7,543 nt of DNA, taken from NCBI GenBank assembly GCA_030636255.1, contig DAOVXH010000084.1, positions 1 to 7,543 on the forward strand, written 5' to 3'. The notes under the pieces were generated by a model. It searched no databases and had not been told where the DNA came from. It saw only the letters and a program-made list of their open reading frames with translations. Shown here piece by piece: positions 1 to 5,440 of this stretch. Source of the DNA: Methanomassiliicoccales archaeon (GTDB lineage: Archaea > Thermoplasmatota > Thermoplasmata > SG8-5). Position 1 is the stretch's first letter, and every line of letters starts with the position of its first letter. A program made the position numbers and the translations under genes.

Positions 1-3
1 TAA

Positions 4-960
4 TCAGTAATCCTCATGGTATGATAATGCATCCTCTATCCAGCTTGACAGAACAGCCTTCTCTACAATGCCCTCCCAGCTATGCCAGATAATCTGATTG
101 TCAGGTCCTTTTGTCAGTATGGTGGTCAATGGAACGTAGCTCGGGGGCATCGTGTCATAGGCAGCGAAACACTCGGTTGCCTGGGGTTCATCTGTTCCAG
201 ATAATAAATCATAATATGTAATCTGGCCAGAATATGTTTCTGATAAATCAGAGCATGTAACAATCATTGTTTCACAAGGAGCGCAACCCTCTGTATGCGT
301 AAGAATAAGCACTGGTTTTGACAGCACATCAGCCGTGGCCCAGGAAGGATGATTTGTAAATGCAGACCAGAACACATTATCTCCTGAGCCGATATCCCTT
401 CGTGTATTGGTGGTTGTTCCTCCCTCTGTGGTGAAACGCCAGGTATATACATCACAATCCAGGTGATTGCCATCAAGATCAACTGCCCCATTACCGATTG
501 TAACCGTGTAATATGTACCTTCAATTAATGAGCCTGAAGGAGCATATCTTAATGTATTACCAGTCCAAGAAGAGGAACCAGGGATAGACGGAGTAATTGA
601 TAGTGCTGATTCAACACTGGGTTTATTCATCTCCTTGTTGAAAGTTACAGATATGTAGGTCGACGTTGAAACTGTTATGCCTGTTGGTGTGGTAGAGAGA
701 ACTGTGGGAAGGTCTGCTGGCGGCACATAAATATTATGTGAATCTCCTAATAAGTAGTATGCGCCAATGGTAGATAAGATGATAATAAAGGCCAATGCAA
801 CTGCTATTACCTGCTTTCCTGACGAATACCACTTGCCGCAATGGGGGCATTTGATGGCTTTTGGCTTGACTAATTTATTACAGTAATAGCATTCCTTATA
901 GCCCTCTTCAAGAAGTTTTTTCTTTTCTCTTGCTTTTTTGTTTGTGCTTCGTCTTGCCAT
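4..960 (-). CDS. Membrane-anchored zinc ribbon / Big_5 / thioredoxin-like protein
   Basis: The 318-residue protein has four recognisable parts. A Lys/Arg-rich N-terminus leads into a zinc ribbon with C24-x2-C27 and C38-x2-C41. One hydrophobic helix follows at about 50-71. Residues 84-178 look like an Ig-like Big_5 (SbsA-type) domain, with a 'P..G..v....i.v.FnkeM' opening and a 'DldGN....Y.W.FtT' ending. Residues about 195-315 look like a thioredoxin fold with C226-A-P-C229 and a probable cis-proline at P277 before LTTIL. The positive N-terminus implies that the zinc ribbon is cytoplasmic and the last two domains are outside. Extra cysteines at 169, 236 and 264 could form disulfides. It is the last gene of the operon. 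Its ATG lies 17 bases after the thioredoxin stop, behind a strong AAAGGAGG SD at 967-974. The likely role is extracytoplasmic disulfide exchange or thiol binding linked to the permease; this is inferred from context. The domain calls are fairly firm, the function is unknown. Confidence 0.85.
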   Translation of the reverse strand: MARRSTNKKAREKKKLLEEGYKECYYCNKLVKPKAIKCPHCGKWYSSGKQVIAVALAFIIILSTIGAYYLLGDSHNIYVPPADLPTVLSTTPTGITVSTSTYISVTFNKEMNKPSVESALSITPSIPGSSSWTGNTLRYAPSGSLIEGTYYTVTIGNGAVDLDGNHLDCDVYTWRFTTEGGTTTNTRRDIGSGDNVFWSAFTNHPSWATADVLSKPVLILTHTEGCAPCETMIVTCSDLSETYSGQITYYDLLSGTDEPQATECFAAYDTMPPSYVPLTTILTKGPDNQIIWHSWEGIVEKAVLSSWIEDALSYHEDY

Positions 961-977
961 AGATTGCCTCCTTTAGA

Positions 978-1211
978 TTAATCAATCAAGTCCCTTATTT
1001 CCTTGATCTCTGGCACCCTTCCAACAAACTTCACTTCGCCATTAATTATGAGGGCTGGAGTGCGCATTACTCCGTATTTCACAATCTCCATCATATCTTC
1101 AACCTTTATTATTTCTATGTCCTGACGGCCAGACAGAAAAACAGCCTTGTTCACATTCTCTGTTAATTTATTGCAGTTTTTGCATCCAGTTCCAAGTACT
1201 TCAATTTTCAT
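978..1211 (-). CDS. Small cytoplasmic thioredoxin (MTH895/TM0996 family, Thioredoxin_3)
   Basis: A 77-residue minimal thioredoxin/glutaredoxin-like protein. It opens with a beta strand (KIEVLGTG) followed at once by the active site C10-K-N-C13. The cis-proline is at P52 (RTPAL), followed by 'iiNGEVKFVGRVP', typical of the MTH895/TM0996 family, whose members are about 75-80 residues. There is no signal peptide, so it should act in the cytoplasm as a dithiol reductant or thiol carrier. Two adjacent ATG codons are available, at 1214 and 1211. The GAGGTGA SD at 1216-1222 overlaps the permease stop codon and sits only 3 bases from the first ATG (counting from the GGT), but 6 from the second, matching the other genes here, so 1211 is preferred. 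The overlap suggests translational coupling to the permease. Family members are commonly found beside DUF318 permeases and ArsR regulators. Confidence 0.93.
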   Translation of the reverse strand: MKIEVLGTGCKNCNKLTENVNKAVFLSGRQDIEIIKVEDMMEIVKYGVMRTPALIINGEVKFVGRVPEIKEIRDLID

Positions 1212-1220
1212 CATTTCACC

Positions 1221-2174
1221 TCACAGTATCCAATTAAACATATAACCAGTTATTATTATTCCTATAGTGACGATTGTCACAAATATCATTATGAGCTTTG
1301 TGGAAAGCACCTTCTTGAGTATTATCAGCTCTGGCAAGGAAAGCGCAGTAACAGACATGAGGAAGGCCAGGGCAGTTCCAACTGGCAGCCCCTTTCCTAT
1401 CAGGGATTCTGCAATGGGGATTAAACCCATGACATTGGAATAAAGCGGCACTCCAAGACCAACAGCCACAGGTACTGCCAACAAATTATCTTTACCTGCA
1501 TACTGGGTCATTATTCCTTCTGGAGCATATCCATGAAATATTGCTCCGACACCAACACCAATGATGATGTATGGCCATACCTTCTTTACTATCTCCTTGG
1601 CCTCTCCCCAGGCATATTCAGCTCGCTGTTTTGGAACAAGGTCTTCCTGCTCAACATCACCTATCTGGGCCTTGTACACGAACTCTTCAACTTCATCCTC
1701 AAGCTTCATTTTTCCGATGAAGTAACCGCCAAAGGTTCCAATCAAGACTCCGCTGATGACATAGACCCCGGTAGCCGCCCAACCGATTGAACCTCCCAGA
1801 ACTGCAATGGCTGCTTCATTGACCATTGGTGATGTGATGAGGAAAGAAAAGGTAATACCCAGTGGGACTCCAGCACCCACAAATCCAATGAATATGGGCA
1901 CTGATGAACATGAGCAAAATGGAGTTACAACCCCGACCAGTGATGCCAAAAAATTGTAATGAATTCCCTTCCTGTCACCTAGCCATTTCCTGGCCCTTTC
2001 AGGAGTGATGTAAGTTCTGGCATACGAAACCAGAAAAATCATTGTAGCCAGCAAAATGAATATCTTAATAACATCGTAGATGAAAAAATTCAATGCCTGG
2101 CCTGCATGGGTTGCACTGTCCATTCCGAAAATACTGTATGTCAGCCAGTCAGCAAATGCCAGTATAGGGTCCAT
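1221..2174 (-). CDS. DUF318/ArsP-type permease (8 predicted membrane helices)
   Basis: A 317-residue integral membrane protein with about eight hydrophobic helices, near 32-50, 72-97, 98-118, 128-152, 198-216, 230-255, 264-282 and 294-313. An acidic hydrophilic loop at about 155-195 separates two halves. The first half carries the family signature: F86-C-S-C-S-S-V-P, then GAGVPLG and FLITSPMVNEAA. The second half has a related GVPLYSN...KGLPVGTALAF block, consistent with internal duplication. ArsP relatives export trivalent organoarsenicals, and other relatives have been linked to Cu/Zn export. The substrate here is not determined by sequence; the ArsR neighbour and the Cys pair (C87, C89) point to a thiol-reactive metal or metalloid. 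It is the first gene of the operon. The ATG at 2174 has a GGGAGAGG SD at 2181-2188 with a 6-base spacer. The stop codon is embedded in the next gene's SD. Confidence 0.9.
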   Translation of the reverse strand: MDPILAFADWLTYSIFGMDSATHAGQALNFFIYDVIKIFILLATMIFLVSYARTYITPERARKWLGDRKGIHYNFLASLVGVVTPFCSCSSVPIFIGFVGAGVPLGITFSFLITSPMVNEAAIAVLGGSIGWAATGVYVISGVLIGTFGGYFIGKMKLEDEVEEFVYKAQIGDVEQEDLVPKQRAEYAWGEAKEIVKKVWPYIIIGVGVGAIFHGYAPEGIMTQYAGKDNLLAVPVAVGLGVPLYSNVMGLIPIAESLIGKGLPVGTALAFLMSVTALSLPELIILKKVLSTKLIMIFVTIVTIGIIITGYMFNWIL

Positions 2175-2197
2175 TCAATTCCTCTCCCGGGGTAAAT

Positions 2198-2205
2198 CTT
2201 TTATA
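2198..2205 (-). promoter_or_regulatory. Alternative TATA-like box for the permease operon
   Basis: TATAAAAG reads on the minus strand. Its predicted start, about 26 bases on, would be near 2176, only two bases before the permease ATG. That would exclude the good SD at 2181-2188 from the mRNA, so this box is either unused, secondary or gives a near-leaderless transcript. The central box at 2250-2258 fits the SD better. Confidence 0.35.
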
Positions 2206-2221
2206 CCCTGGCTTGCTATTC

Positions 2222-2242
2222 GTTTCAATTAATCTTGAAATG
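2222..2242. promoter_or_regulatory. Palindromic operator 1 (predicted ArsR site)
   Basis: GTTTCAA, six variable bases (TTAATC), TTGAAATG. The arms TTTCAA (2223-2228) and TTGAAA (2235-2240) are perfect inverted repeats. All 15 arm and flank bases recur in the second copy at 2266-2286, while the spacers agree at only one position. This site covers the predicted minus-strand start (about 2226) from the central TATA box, so a bound repressor should block the permease operon. Confidence 0.75.
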
Positions 2243-2249
2243 ATGCGAG

Positions 2250-2258
2250 TTATAATAA
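2250..2258. promoter_or_regulatory. Shared bidirectional TATA element
   Basis: TTATAATAA with a self-complementary TTATAA core at 2250-2255. On the plus strand, a start about 26 bases on falls near 2280, 14 bases before the arsR ATG and just before its GGTGA SD. On the minus strand the same core predicts a start near 2226, giving a permease leader of about 50 bases that contains its SD. The element lies midway between the two palindromes, whose centres are at 2231.5 and 2275.5. Confidence 0.55.
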
Positions 2259-2265
2259 GCTTGTG

Positions 2266-2286
2266 GTTTCAAAAAGATTTGAAATG
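2266..2286. promoter_or_regulatory. Palindromic operator 2 (predicted ArsR site)
   Basis: Second copy of GTTTCAA-N6-TTGAAATG, here with spacer AAAGAT; arms at 2267-2272 and 2279-2284. It overlaps the predicted arsR transcript start and runs into its SD, the usual place for autorepression. It lies 44 bp from the first copy, about four helical turns, so dimers on both sites would sit on the same face of the DNA. Confidence 0.75.
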
Positions 2287-2293
2287 GTGACAT

Positions 2294-2638
2294 ATGCCAG
2301 AGATACCAGACCCCATAAAGGAACAATGCCTGAGCAAAGGAGGTATAGAAGGAATTGTAGCCTTAATTCCATCTGACCAGGACATTGACCATCGGAGCCT
2401 TGTATTCAGGGCTCTGGCAGAGCCAATGCGCCAGAAAATTCTCTTTGCATTGGTGGAACAGCCCCTCTGCGCTTGCCTATTAAAAGAGATGCTGGCCATC
2501 TCAGATTCCAAACTTTCCTACCATTTGTCGATTCTAAAAGATGCAGAGCTAATCAAGGGCAAGAAGGAAGGGAGCTGGATAATCTACCAGCCCACAAAAA
2601 AAGGCAATTCTATAGCAATGCTTATTCAGGATTTCTAA
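2294..2638 (+). CDS. arsR: ArsR/SmtB-family metal(loid)-responsive repressor
   Basis: A 114-residue winged-helix repressor of usual family length. Core: RALAEPMRQKILFAL (39-53), the metal-site helix QPLC59-A-C61-LLKEML, then the recognition helix SDSKLSYHLSILKDAELI (70-87) and the wing KGKKEGSWIIYQPT (88-101). C59-x-C61 matches the ELCxCDL alpha-3 motif. A third cysteine, C12, lies in the N-terminal extension, as in CadC-like alpha-3N sensors that bind Cd, Pb or As(III) through thiolates. Ligand binding should release DNA. The start is fixed by GGTGA at 2286-2290. It diverges from the permease/thioredoxin operon across two palindromes, so it probably controls both itself and that operon. The symbol is used in the family sense; the inducer is unknown. 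Its TAA stop overlaps the convergent gene's stop by 4 bases. Confidence 0.92.
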   Translation: MPEIPDPIKEQCLSKGGIEGIVALIPSDQDIDHRSLVFRALAEPMRQKILFALVEQPLCACLLKEMLAISDSKLSYHLSILKDAELIKGKKEGSWIIYQPTKKGNSIAMLIQDF

Positions 2639-2847
2639 TCAAATTCTTTTGAAAAAGGGTCAATTCTACTCCTGCAAACATGGCATAGCCCGGTCTCATG
2701 GTCAGCAGTCATTGGGTCTGTCTTTCCACCGCATCTGGAGCACCATTCTTTCATTTCATTTGCCTGATTGACCTGGTCGCAGGCATGGTCGAATTCTTTC
2801 ATCATCATGAACCGCCCGCAGTATGGGCAGTAATTAGTGGCACTCAT
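2635..2847 (-). CDS. Small double zinc-knuckle protein
   Basis: A 70-residue cytoplasmic protein of unknown function with paired cysteines throughout: C7-x2-C10, H21-x-C23, C36-x2-C39 and C55-x2-C58. These can form two zinc sites, C7/C10/H21/C23 and C36/C39/C55/C58, each zinc-ribbon-like (CPYCG and CSRCGG knuckles). No enzyme motif is visible; nucleic-acid or protein binding is the usual role of such proteins. There is no SD before the ATG. A TTTAATA box at 2871-2877 places the transcript start at about 2848, suggesting a leaderless mRNA, although the gene could also be read through from the upstream membrane protein 30 bases away. Its stop overlaps the arsR stop on the other strand. The high cysteine density supports a real gene despite its size. 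Confidence 0.8.
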   Translation of the reverse strand: MSATNYCPYCGRFMMMKEFDHACDQVNQANEMKEWCSRCGGKTDPMTADHETGLCHVCRSRIDPFSKEFD

Positions 2848-2870
2848 GGCTGGTAAAAGGTAATGCCAGC

Positions 2871-2877
2871 TATTAAA
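2871..2877 (-). promoter_or_regulatory. TATA-like box for the small zinc protein
   Basis: TTTAATA on the minus strand, centred about 26 bases before the ATG at 2847, predicts leaderless transcription. It abuts the stop codon of the upstream gene. A short inverted repeat, GCTGG (2849-2853) and CCAGC (2866-2870), lies between the box and the start and may be a regulatory site. Confidence 0.45.
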
Positions 2878-3711
2878 TTATTCTGTCATAATTTCGCATT
2901 CTTCCTTGAAGCTGCATATTGTGCACTTGTAGATCTTCGAATTATATGACCTGAAGCAGTCTGGTCGCTTTTGTTTTGCCTTCTCTGCCTTTCTCTGGTC
3001 CAGCTTATGCTTGACATAGACCATACCAATTGGAGTGGCTATCAAAAGAGCAATGAACAGCACAGTGTACGCTAGCCCCCAGTCAATTGCTCCAATCTCC
3101 TTGAAGGTTATTTCCACCGGGACATTGATTGGAGCCCTACCTTCGAAAAATGTATCATTATCATGAAATATTTCATTCTCAAGACCAGATGCCCTCATGA
3201 ACTTCCAACCTTCGGGAACCTCGAAGGATAGATTCAGGTATTGATAATCAACAAAATATGGCATATATGTAAAAGAGAATGTATGTTCAACACCGGAGCC
3301 CTCTGACATGTAGAACATGACCACATCGGTGGAGGTAAATGGTTCTATGCTATTGACATTATCAACCTCAATACCGTCATATGAACTGCTTATCGATTCA
3401 AAAAGGCCAGTATAACCATCAAGTTTGTAATTTTGCGTTGGAAGTCTTCCCATGTTCAATCTCATGCTGATATAGCTATCAACTTCCTGGGTGGTCAATT
3501 CACCGTCATTGTTTCCTTGTTCCATGTCAATGTATGTTCTGAGGTAAACTGCAGCATCACCGCTCATCAAAGTGGTGGATGTAAGCATTATTATCCCATA
3601 TCCCTGATACTCCATATGTTGTTCAGGAACCTGGGCCTCCGCGAAAGCCATAGAACTAATAATCAGCAGCAAGCCCACAGACAGAGCAAACAAATAGGTT
3701 CTTACCCACAT
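2878..3711 (-). CDS. Secreted-domain type I membrane protein with EF-hand-like loop and Cys4 cytoplasmic tail
   Basis: A 277-residue protein not recognised as a named family. An N-terminal signal peptide (MWVRTYLFALSVGLLLIISS, likely cleaved near AFAEA) is followed by an extracellular domain of about 180 residues. This has a Ca-binding EF-hand-like loop at 62-76 (D..Q.NNDG.LTTQE) after an 'aavYLRTYID' helix. One membrane helix lies at about 212-233, then a basic stretch (KHKLDQRKAEKAKQKR) and a tail with C252-x10-C263-x2-C266-x5-C272, able to bind zinc or an Fe-S cluster. Topology is N-out, C-in. The reading frame extends 25 codons upstream (to 3786), but ATG 3711 starts an ideal signal peptide and has GGTGAG at 3715-3720 and a TATA box at 3741-3748, so the longer start is rejected. 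It precedes the zinc-knuckle gene by 30 bases. A sensor or surface role is possible but unproven. Confidence 0.82.
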   Translation of the reverse strand: MWVRTYLFALSVGLLLIISSMAFAEAQVPEQHMEYQGYGIIMLTSTTLMSGDAAVYLRTYIDMEQGNNDGELTTQEVDSYISMRLNMGRLPTQNYKLDGYTGLFESISSSYDGIEVDNVNSIEPFTSTDVVMFYMSEGSGVEHTFSFTYMPYFVDYQYLNLSFEVPEGWKFMRASGLENEIFHDNDTFFEGRAPINVPVEITFKEIGAIDWGLAYTVLFIALLIATPIGMVYVKHKLDQRKAEKAKQKRPDCFRSYNSKIYKCTICSFKEECEIMTE

Positions 3712-3740
3712 ATTCTCACCAATCCAAAATATTATTTCGA

Positions 3741-3748
3741 TTATATAA
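3741..3748 (-). promoter_or_regulatory. TATA box of the signal-peptide protein gene
   Basis: TTATATAA, centred about 33 bases before the ATG at 3711, predicting a transcript start near 3718 and a very short leader around the GGTGAG SD. The core is palindromic, but nothing on the plus strand within reach looks like a gene start. Confidence 0.6.
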
Positions 3749-3755
3749 GGAGATT

Positions 3756-3786
3756 GTGGGAATTCCGTGGGAATACCCAGTCCCAC
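3756..3786. repeat. 11-bp tandem repeat with inverted third arm
   Basis: GTGGGAATTCC (3756-3766) is followed directly by GTGGGAATACC (3767-3777), 10 of 11 identical, then an inverted arm TCCCAC at 3781-3786 matching GTGGGA. Within it lies the perfect inverted repeat ATTCC-GTG-GGAAT (3762-3774). It sits immediately upstream of the TATA box of the minus-strand gene, a position suited to an activator or coregulator. Confidence 0.55.
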
Positions 3787-3998
3787 TCTCTCACAAACAA
3801 GTTTTGCTCAATCCCAGATGCCCTATGGGTTCACCATCAAATATGGCATCACAGAACCGTACATCCAAACCAGAAAATTAAATATGAAAAATTCTCCAGC
3901 CAGCTCATGAGAGGTTGATGGTTGCTTCCGGTAATATTATTTTACTACATTCATGGATGTACAGTACATGTACACAGGAGGGGGATATACTCCGGCCG

Positions 3999-4014
3999 CA
4001 TAATTGCAATTGTG
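3999..4014. promoter_or_regulatory. Palindrome upstream of the YdjM-like gene (possible operator)
   Basis: CATAATTGCAATTGTG has a perfect 10-bp palindromic core (AATTGCAATT, 4002-4011) and 14 of 16 matching positions overall. It lies between a weak GATATAC box (3984-3990) and the predicted start near 4012, and overlaps the GTGAT SD, so a bound protein could block initiation. Confidence 0.4.
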
Positions 4015-4019
4015 ATAAA

Positions 4020-4532
4020 ATGGCAAACCAACTGACCCACGGATTATTCGCCGGTGCTGTGATGGCCCTCCTTAACCCTCTTTTCGGGATGGAAACAGTA
4101 AGCTGGAACATCTTCCTGGCAGGAATCATAGGAATGCTAATGAATGTGGATTACAGCGGGTGCAGGTCTTTCAAGGGCAGTCCGGTGGGACATTCACTTG
4201 GCTCTAGCATCCTTATTACTTATCTGGCAGGGATTGTAACTTACTTGGGACATGCCTTTGCTGGCTGGGACCTATTCACCTGCATCATGGTAACAGTAGC
4301 TATTGGAATAGGAATATTTATCCACCTGGCTACAGAATATTTCACAGGGCAGCAGATATTCACTATACCAAATAACATGGGAGTGGGAAGCTGGCTCAGA
4401 AAGATTGACGCAAGTTCCAGCAGGTTATGGAGCTCTTGGAACCGAGCTTGCCTAAAAGGTAAGGGACTGAAGGATTCTCACATGAATGCCATGTCCCTGG
4501 CATGCCTCCTCTTTGCAATAGGAATCTTCTGA
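4020..4532 (+). CDS. Small membrane protein resembling YdjM/DUF457 metal-dependent hydrolases
   Basis: A 170-residue, mostly hydrophobic protein with about four to five membrane segments (7-22, 28-43, 59-78, 85-104, 157-170). Scattered polar residues recall the YdjM/DUF457 membrane-bound hydrolases: T6-H7 at the N-terminus, D44 after the second helix, G57-H58-S59 in place of the 'R..tHS' motif, and H102-L-x-x-E106-x-x-T109-G in place of the 'HLllD..T..G' motif. The match is partial; the usual D-x-D and the full RG.THS motif are altered, so it may be a divergent or non-catalytic relative. The frame is open back to 3915, but ATG 4020 follows a GTGAT SD at the spacing used by the other genes. 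The 3918 ATG has its SD too close and adds 34 unrelated residues. The substrate is unknown. Confidence 0.6.
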   Translation: MANQLTHGLFAGAVMALLNPLFGMETVSWNIFLAGIIGMLMNVDYSGCRSFKGSPVGHSLGSSILITYLAGIVTYLGHAFAGWDLFTCIMVTVAIGIGIFIHLATEYFTGQQIFTIPNNMGVGSWLRKIDASSSRLWSSWNRACLKGKGLKDSHMNAMSLACLLFAIGIF

Positions 4533-4554
4533 GCCAGGATTTTATACGAAAAGC

Positions 4555-4563
4555 TTAATAAAG
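4555..4563 (+). promoter_or_regulatory. TATA-like box for the glycosyltransferase gene
   Basis: TTAATAAAG is centred 26 bases before ATG 4585, predicting a leaderless transcript. A second box, TTTATAC at 4541-4547, would start near 4570 and give a 15-base leader. Both exclude the upstream in-frame ATG at 4564 from the mRNA. Confidence 0.5.
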
Positions 4564-4584
4564 ATGTGTATTTCATTTGGTACA

Positions 4585-5412
4585 ATGAAGCTCAGTGTGG
4601 TAGTTATCACAAGGAACGCAGATTTTTTCATGCGGGATTGCATGGACAGCCTAGTTCATCAGTCAGTGAAACCTCTGGAAGTCTTGGTGGTGGATGCAAA
4701 TAGCACTGACAAGACCCAGGACATAGTCAAGGAATATGCTGCAGACTGGCCCTTTGTCAAACTTCTGGAGCATCCTGGCACCCGTGGTGAAGGCCGGAAT
4801 TTTGGGGCTGAGAAGGCCCAGGGCGATATTGTGGCGTTCATTGATGCAGATGCCATAGCTCATGCCCTCTGGGTGGAGGAACTTATCAAGGCAATGGAGA
4901 ATGCAGATGTTGTGGCTGGCCGGGAGGTTCGCCTGGGCTATCATGGCTTTACCACCCTGAAACGGGTTGGAATGCTTCACAAGGGCGTTGATATAACCTA
5001 TCCCAGCGTTAATCTGGCATACCGAAAAACAGCCTTTGAGGCAATAGAGGGCTTCGACCCATGGTTCAAGGAAGCTGAAGAGGTTGACCTGAACTACCGG
5101 GCAGTGGACGCTGGCTACAGATTGATTTACTGGAAAAAGGCCATTGTTTACCACAATGCAAGGTCCACATTCACAGGATTTTTCAAGCAATCGTTCTGGT
5201 ATGGTTTTGGCAGGAAAGAATTGAGCCTGAGACATGGAGACCTGTGGAGCTCCTACAGCCCAATGGAAATGGTGAAGGTCAGCAAGGATGAAAGCATCTG
5301 GAAGATTATTCGATTAGGATTCAGTTTCATGGGATACTTGTTCTGCAAGGTTGTGGGCAAGCGCCAGATTGCCAAAGAGAGACTGAGAAGGTCAAAGGCC
5401 TCTGAACGGTAG
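4585..5412 (+). CDS. Family 2 glycosyltransferase (GT-A fold)
   Basis: A 275-residue inverting glycosyltransferase expected to move a sugar from a nucleotide donor to a lipid, glycan or protein acceptor at the inner face of the membrane. The GT-A features appear in order: KLSVVVITRN (2-11), VVDANSTDKT with donor-binding D38 (36-45), GTRGEGRNFGAEKAQGD (65-81), the metal-binding D87-A-D89 in FIDADA, YPSVNLAYRKTAF (139-151), and the E165-E-V-D168 segment with the probable catalytic acid. VYHNARSTFTGFFKQSFWYGFGR (188-210) is typical of this group. The C-terminus (about 236-262) has a hydrophobic patch that may touch the membrane, followed by a basic tail. The in-frame ATG 21 bases upstream is rejected because residue 1 of the fold begins at 4585 and both TATA boxes place transcription downstream of it. 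The acceptor cannot be read from sequence, and no other glycan genes are nearby. Confidence 0.9.
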   Translation: MKLSVVVITRNADFFMRDCMDSLVHQSVKPLEVLVVDANSTDKTQDIVKEYAADWPFVKLLEHPGTRGEGRNFGAEKAQGDIVAFIDADAIAHALWVEELIKAMENADVVAGREVRLGYHGFTTLKRVGMLHKGVDITYPSVNLAYRKTAFEAIEGFDPWFKEAEEVDLNYRAVDAGYRLIYWKKAIVYHNARSTFTGFFKQSFWYGFGRKELSLRHGDLWSSYSPMEMVKVSKDESIWKIIRLGFSFMGYLFCKVVGKRQIAKERLRRSKASER

Positions 5413-5440
5413 TTTTAAGTTTACAGTTCACAGATGTTAG

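Larger units (their letters stand above)
3712..4019. other. 308-base gene-free divergent region
   Basis: No coding region with recognisable protein features was seen here on either strand. It holds the minus-strand promoter of the signal-peptide protein (3741-3748), a cluster of tandem and inverted repeats (3756-3786), two short palindromes (3958-3974 and 3999-4014) and the start region of the plus-strand membrane protein. The stretch 3787-3957 has no feature I can name. Confidence 0.6.

Noticed and set aside
2269..2511. Minus-strand frame of 80 codons antisense to arsR
   Set aside because: It overlaps the well-supported repressor and its operator; the composition is unlike a natural protein.
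2849..2870. GCTGG...CCAGC inverted repeat as a terminator hairpin
   Set aside because: Only 5 bp with a 12-base loop and no T-tract on the relevant strand. It lies between the TATA box and the start, so it is at most a weak operator candidate.
3433..3918. Plus-strand frame of 161 codons
   Set aside because: It is mostly antisense to the signal-peptide membrane protein, His/Ser/Gln-rich without domain features, and has no TATA box or SD at its start.
3918..4019. Upstream start (TTG 3915 or ATG 3918) for the YdjM-like protein
   Set aside because: The GAGAGGT element is only 2 bases from that ATG, against 5-6 in the other SD-led genes. The added 34 residues look non-native, and ATG 4020 has a correctly spaced GTGAT. 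A TTAAATAT box at 3878-3885 leaves some doubt.
4663..5235. Minus-strand frame of 190 codons inside the glycosyltransferase
   Set aside because: The plus strand encodes an intact, motif-complete GT2 enzyme; the antisense frame has no recognisable features.
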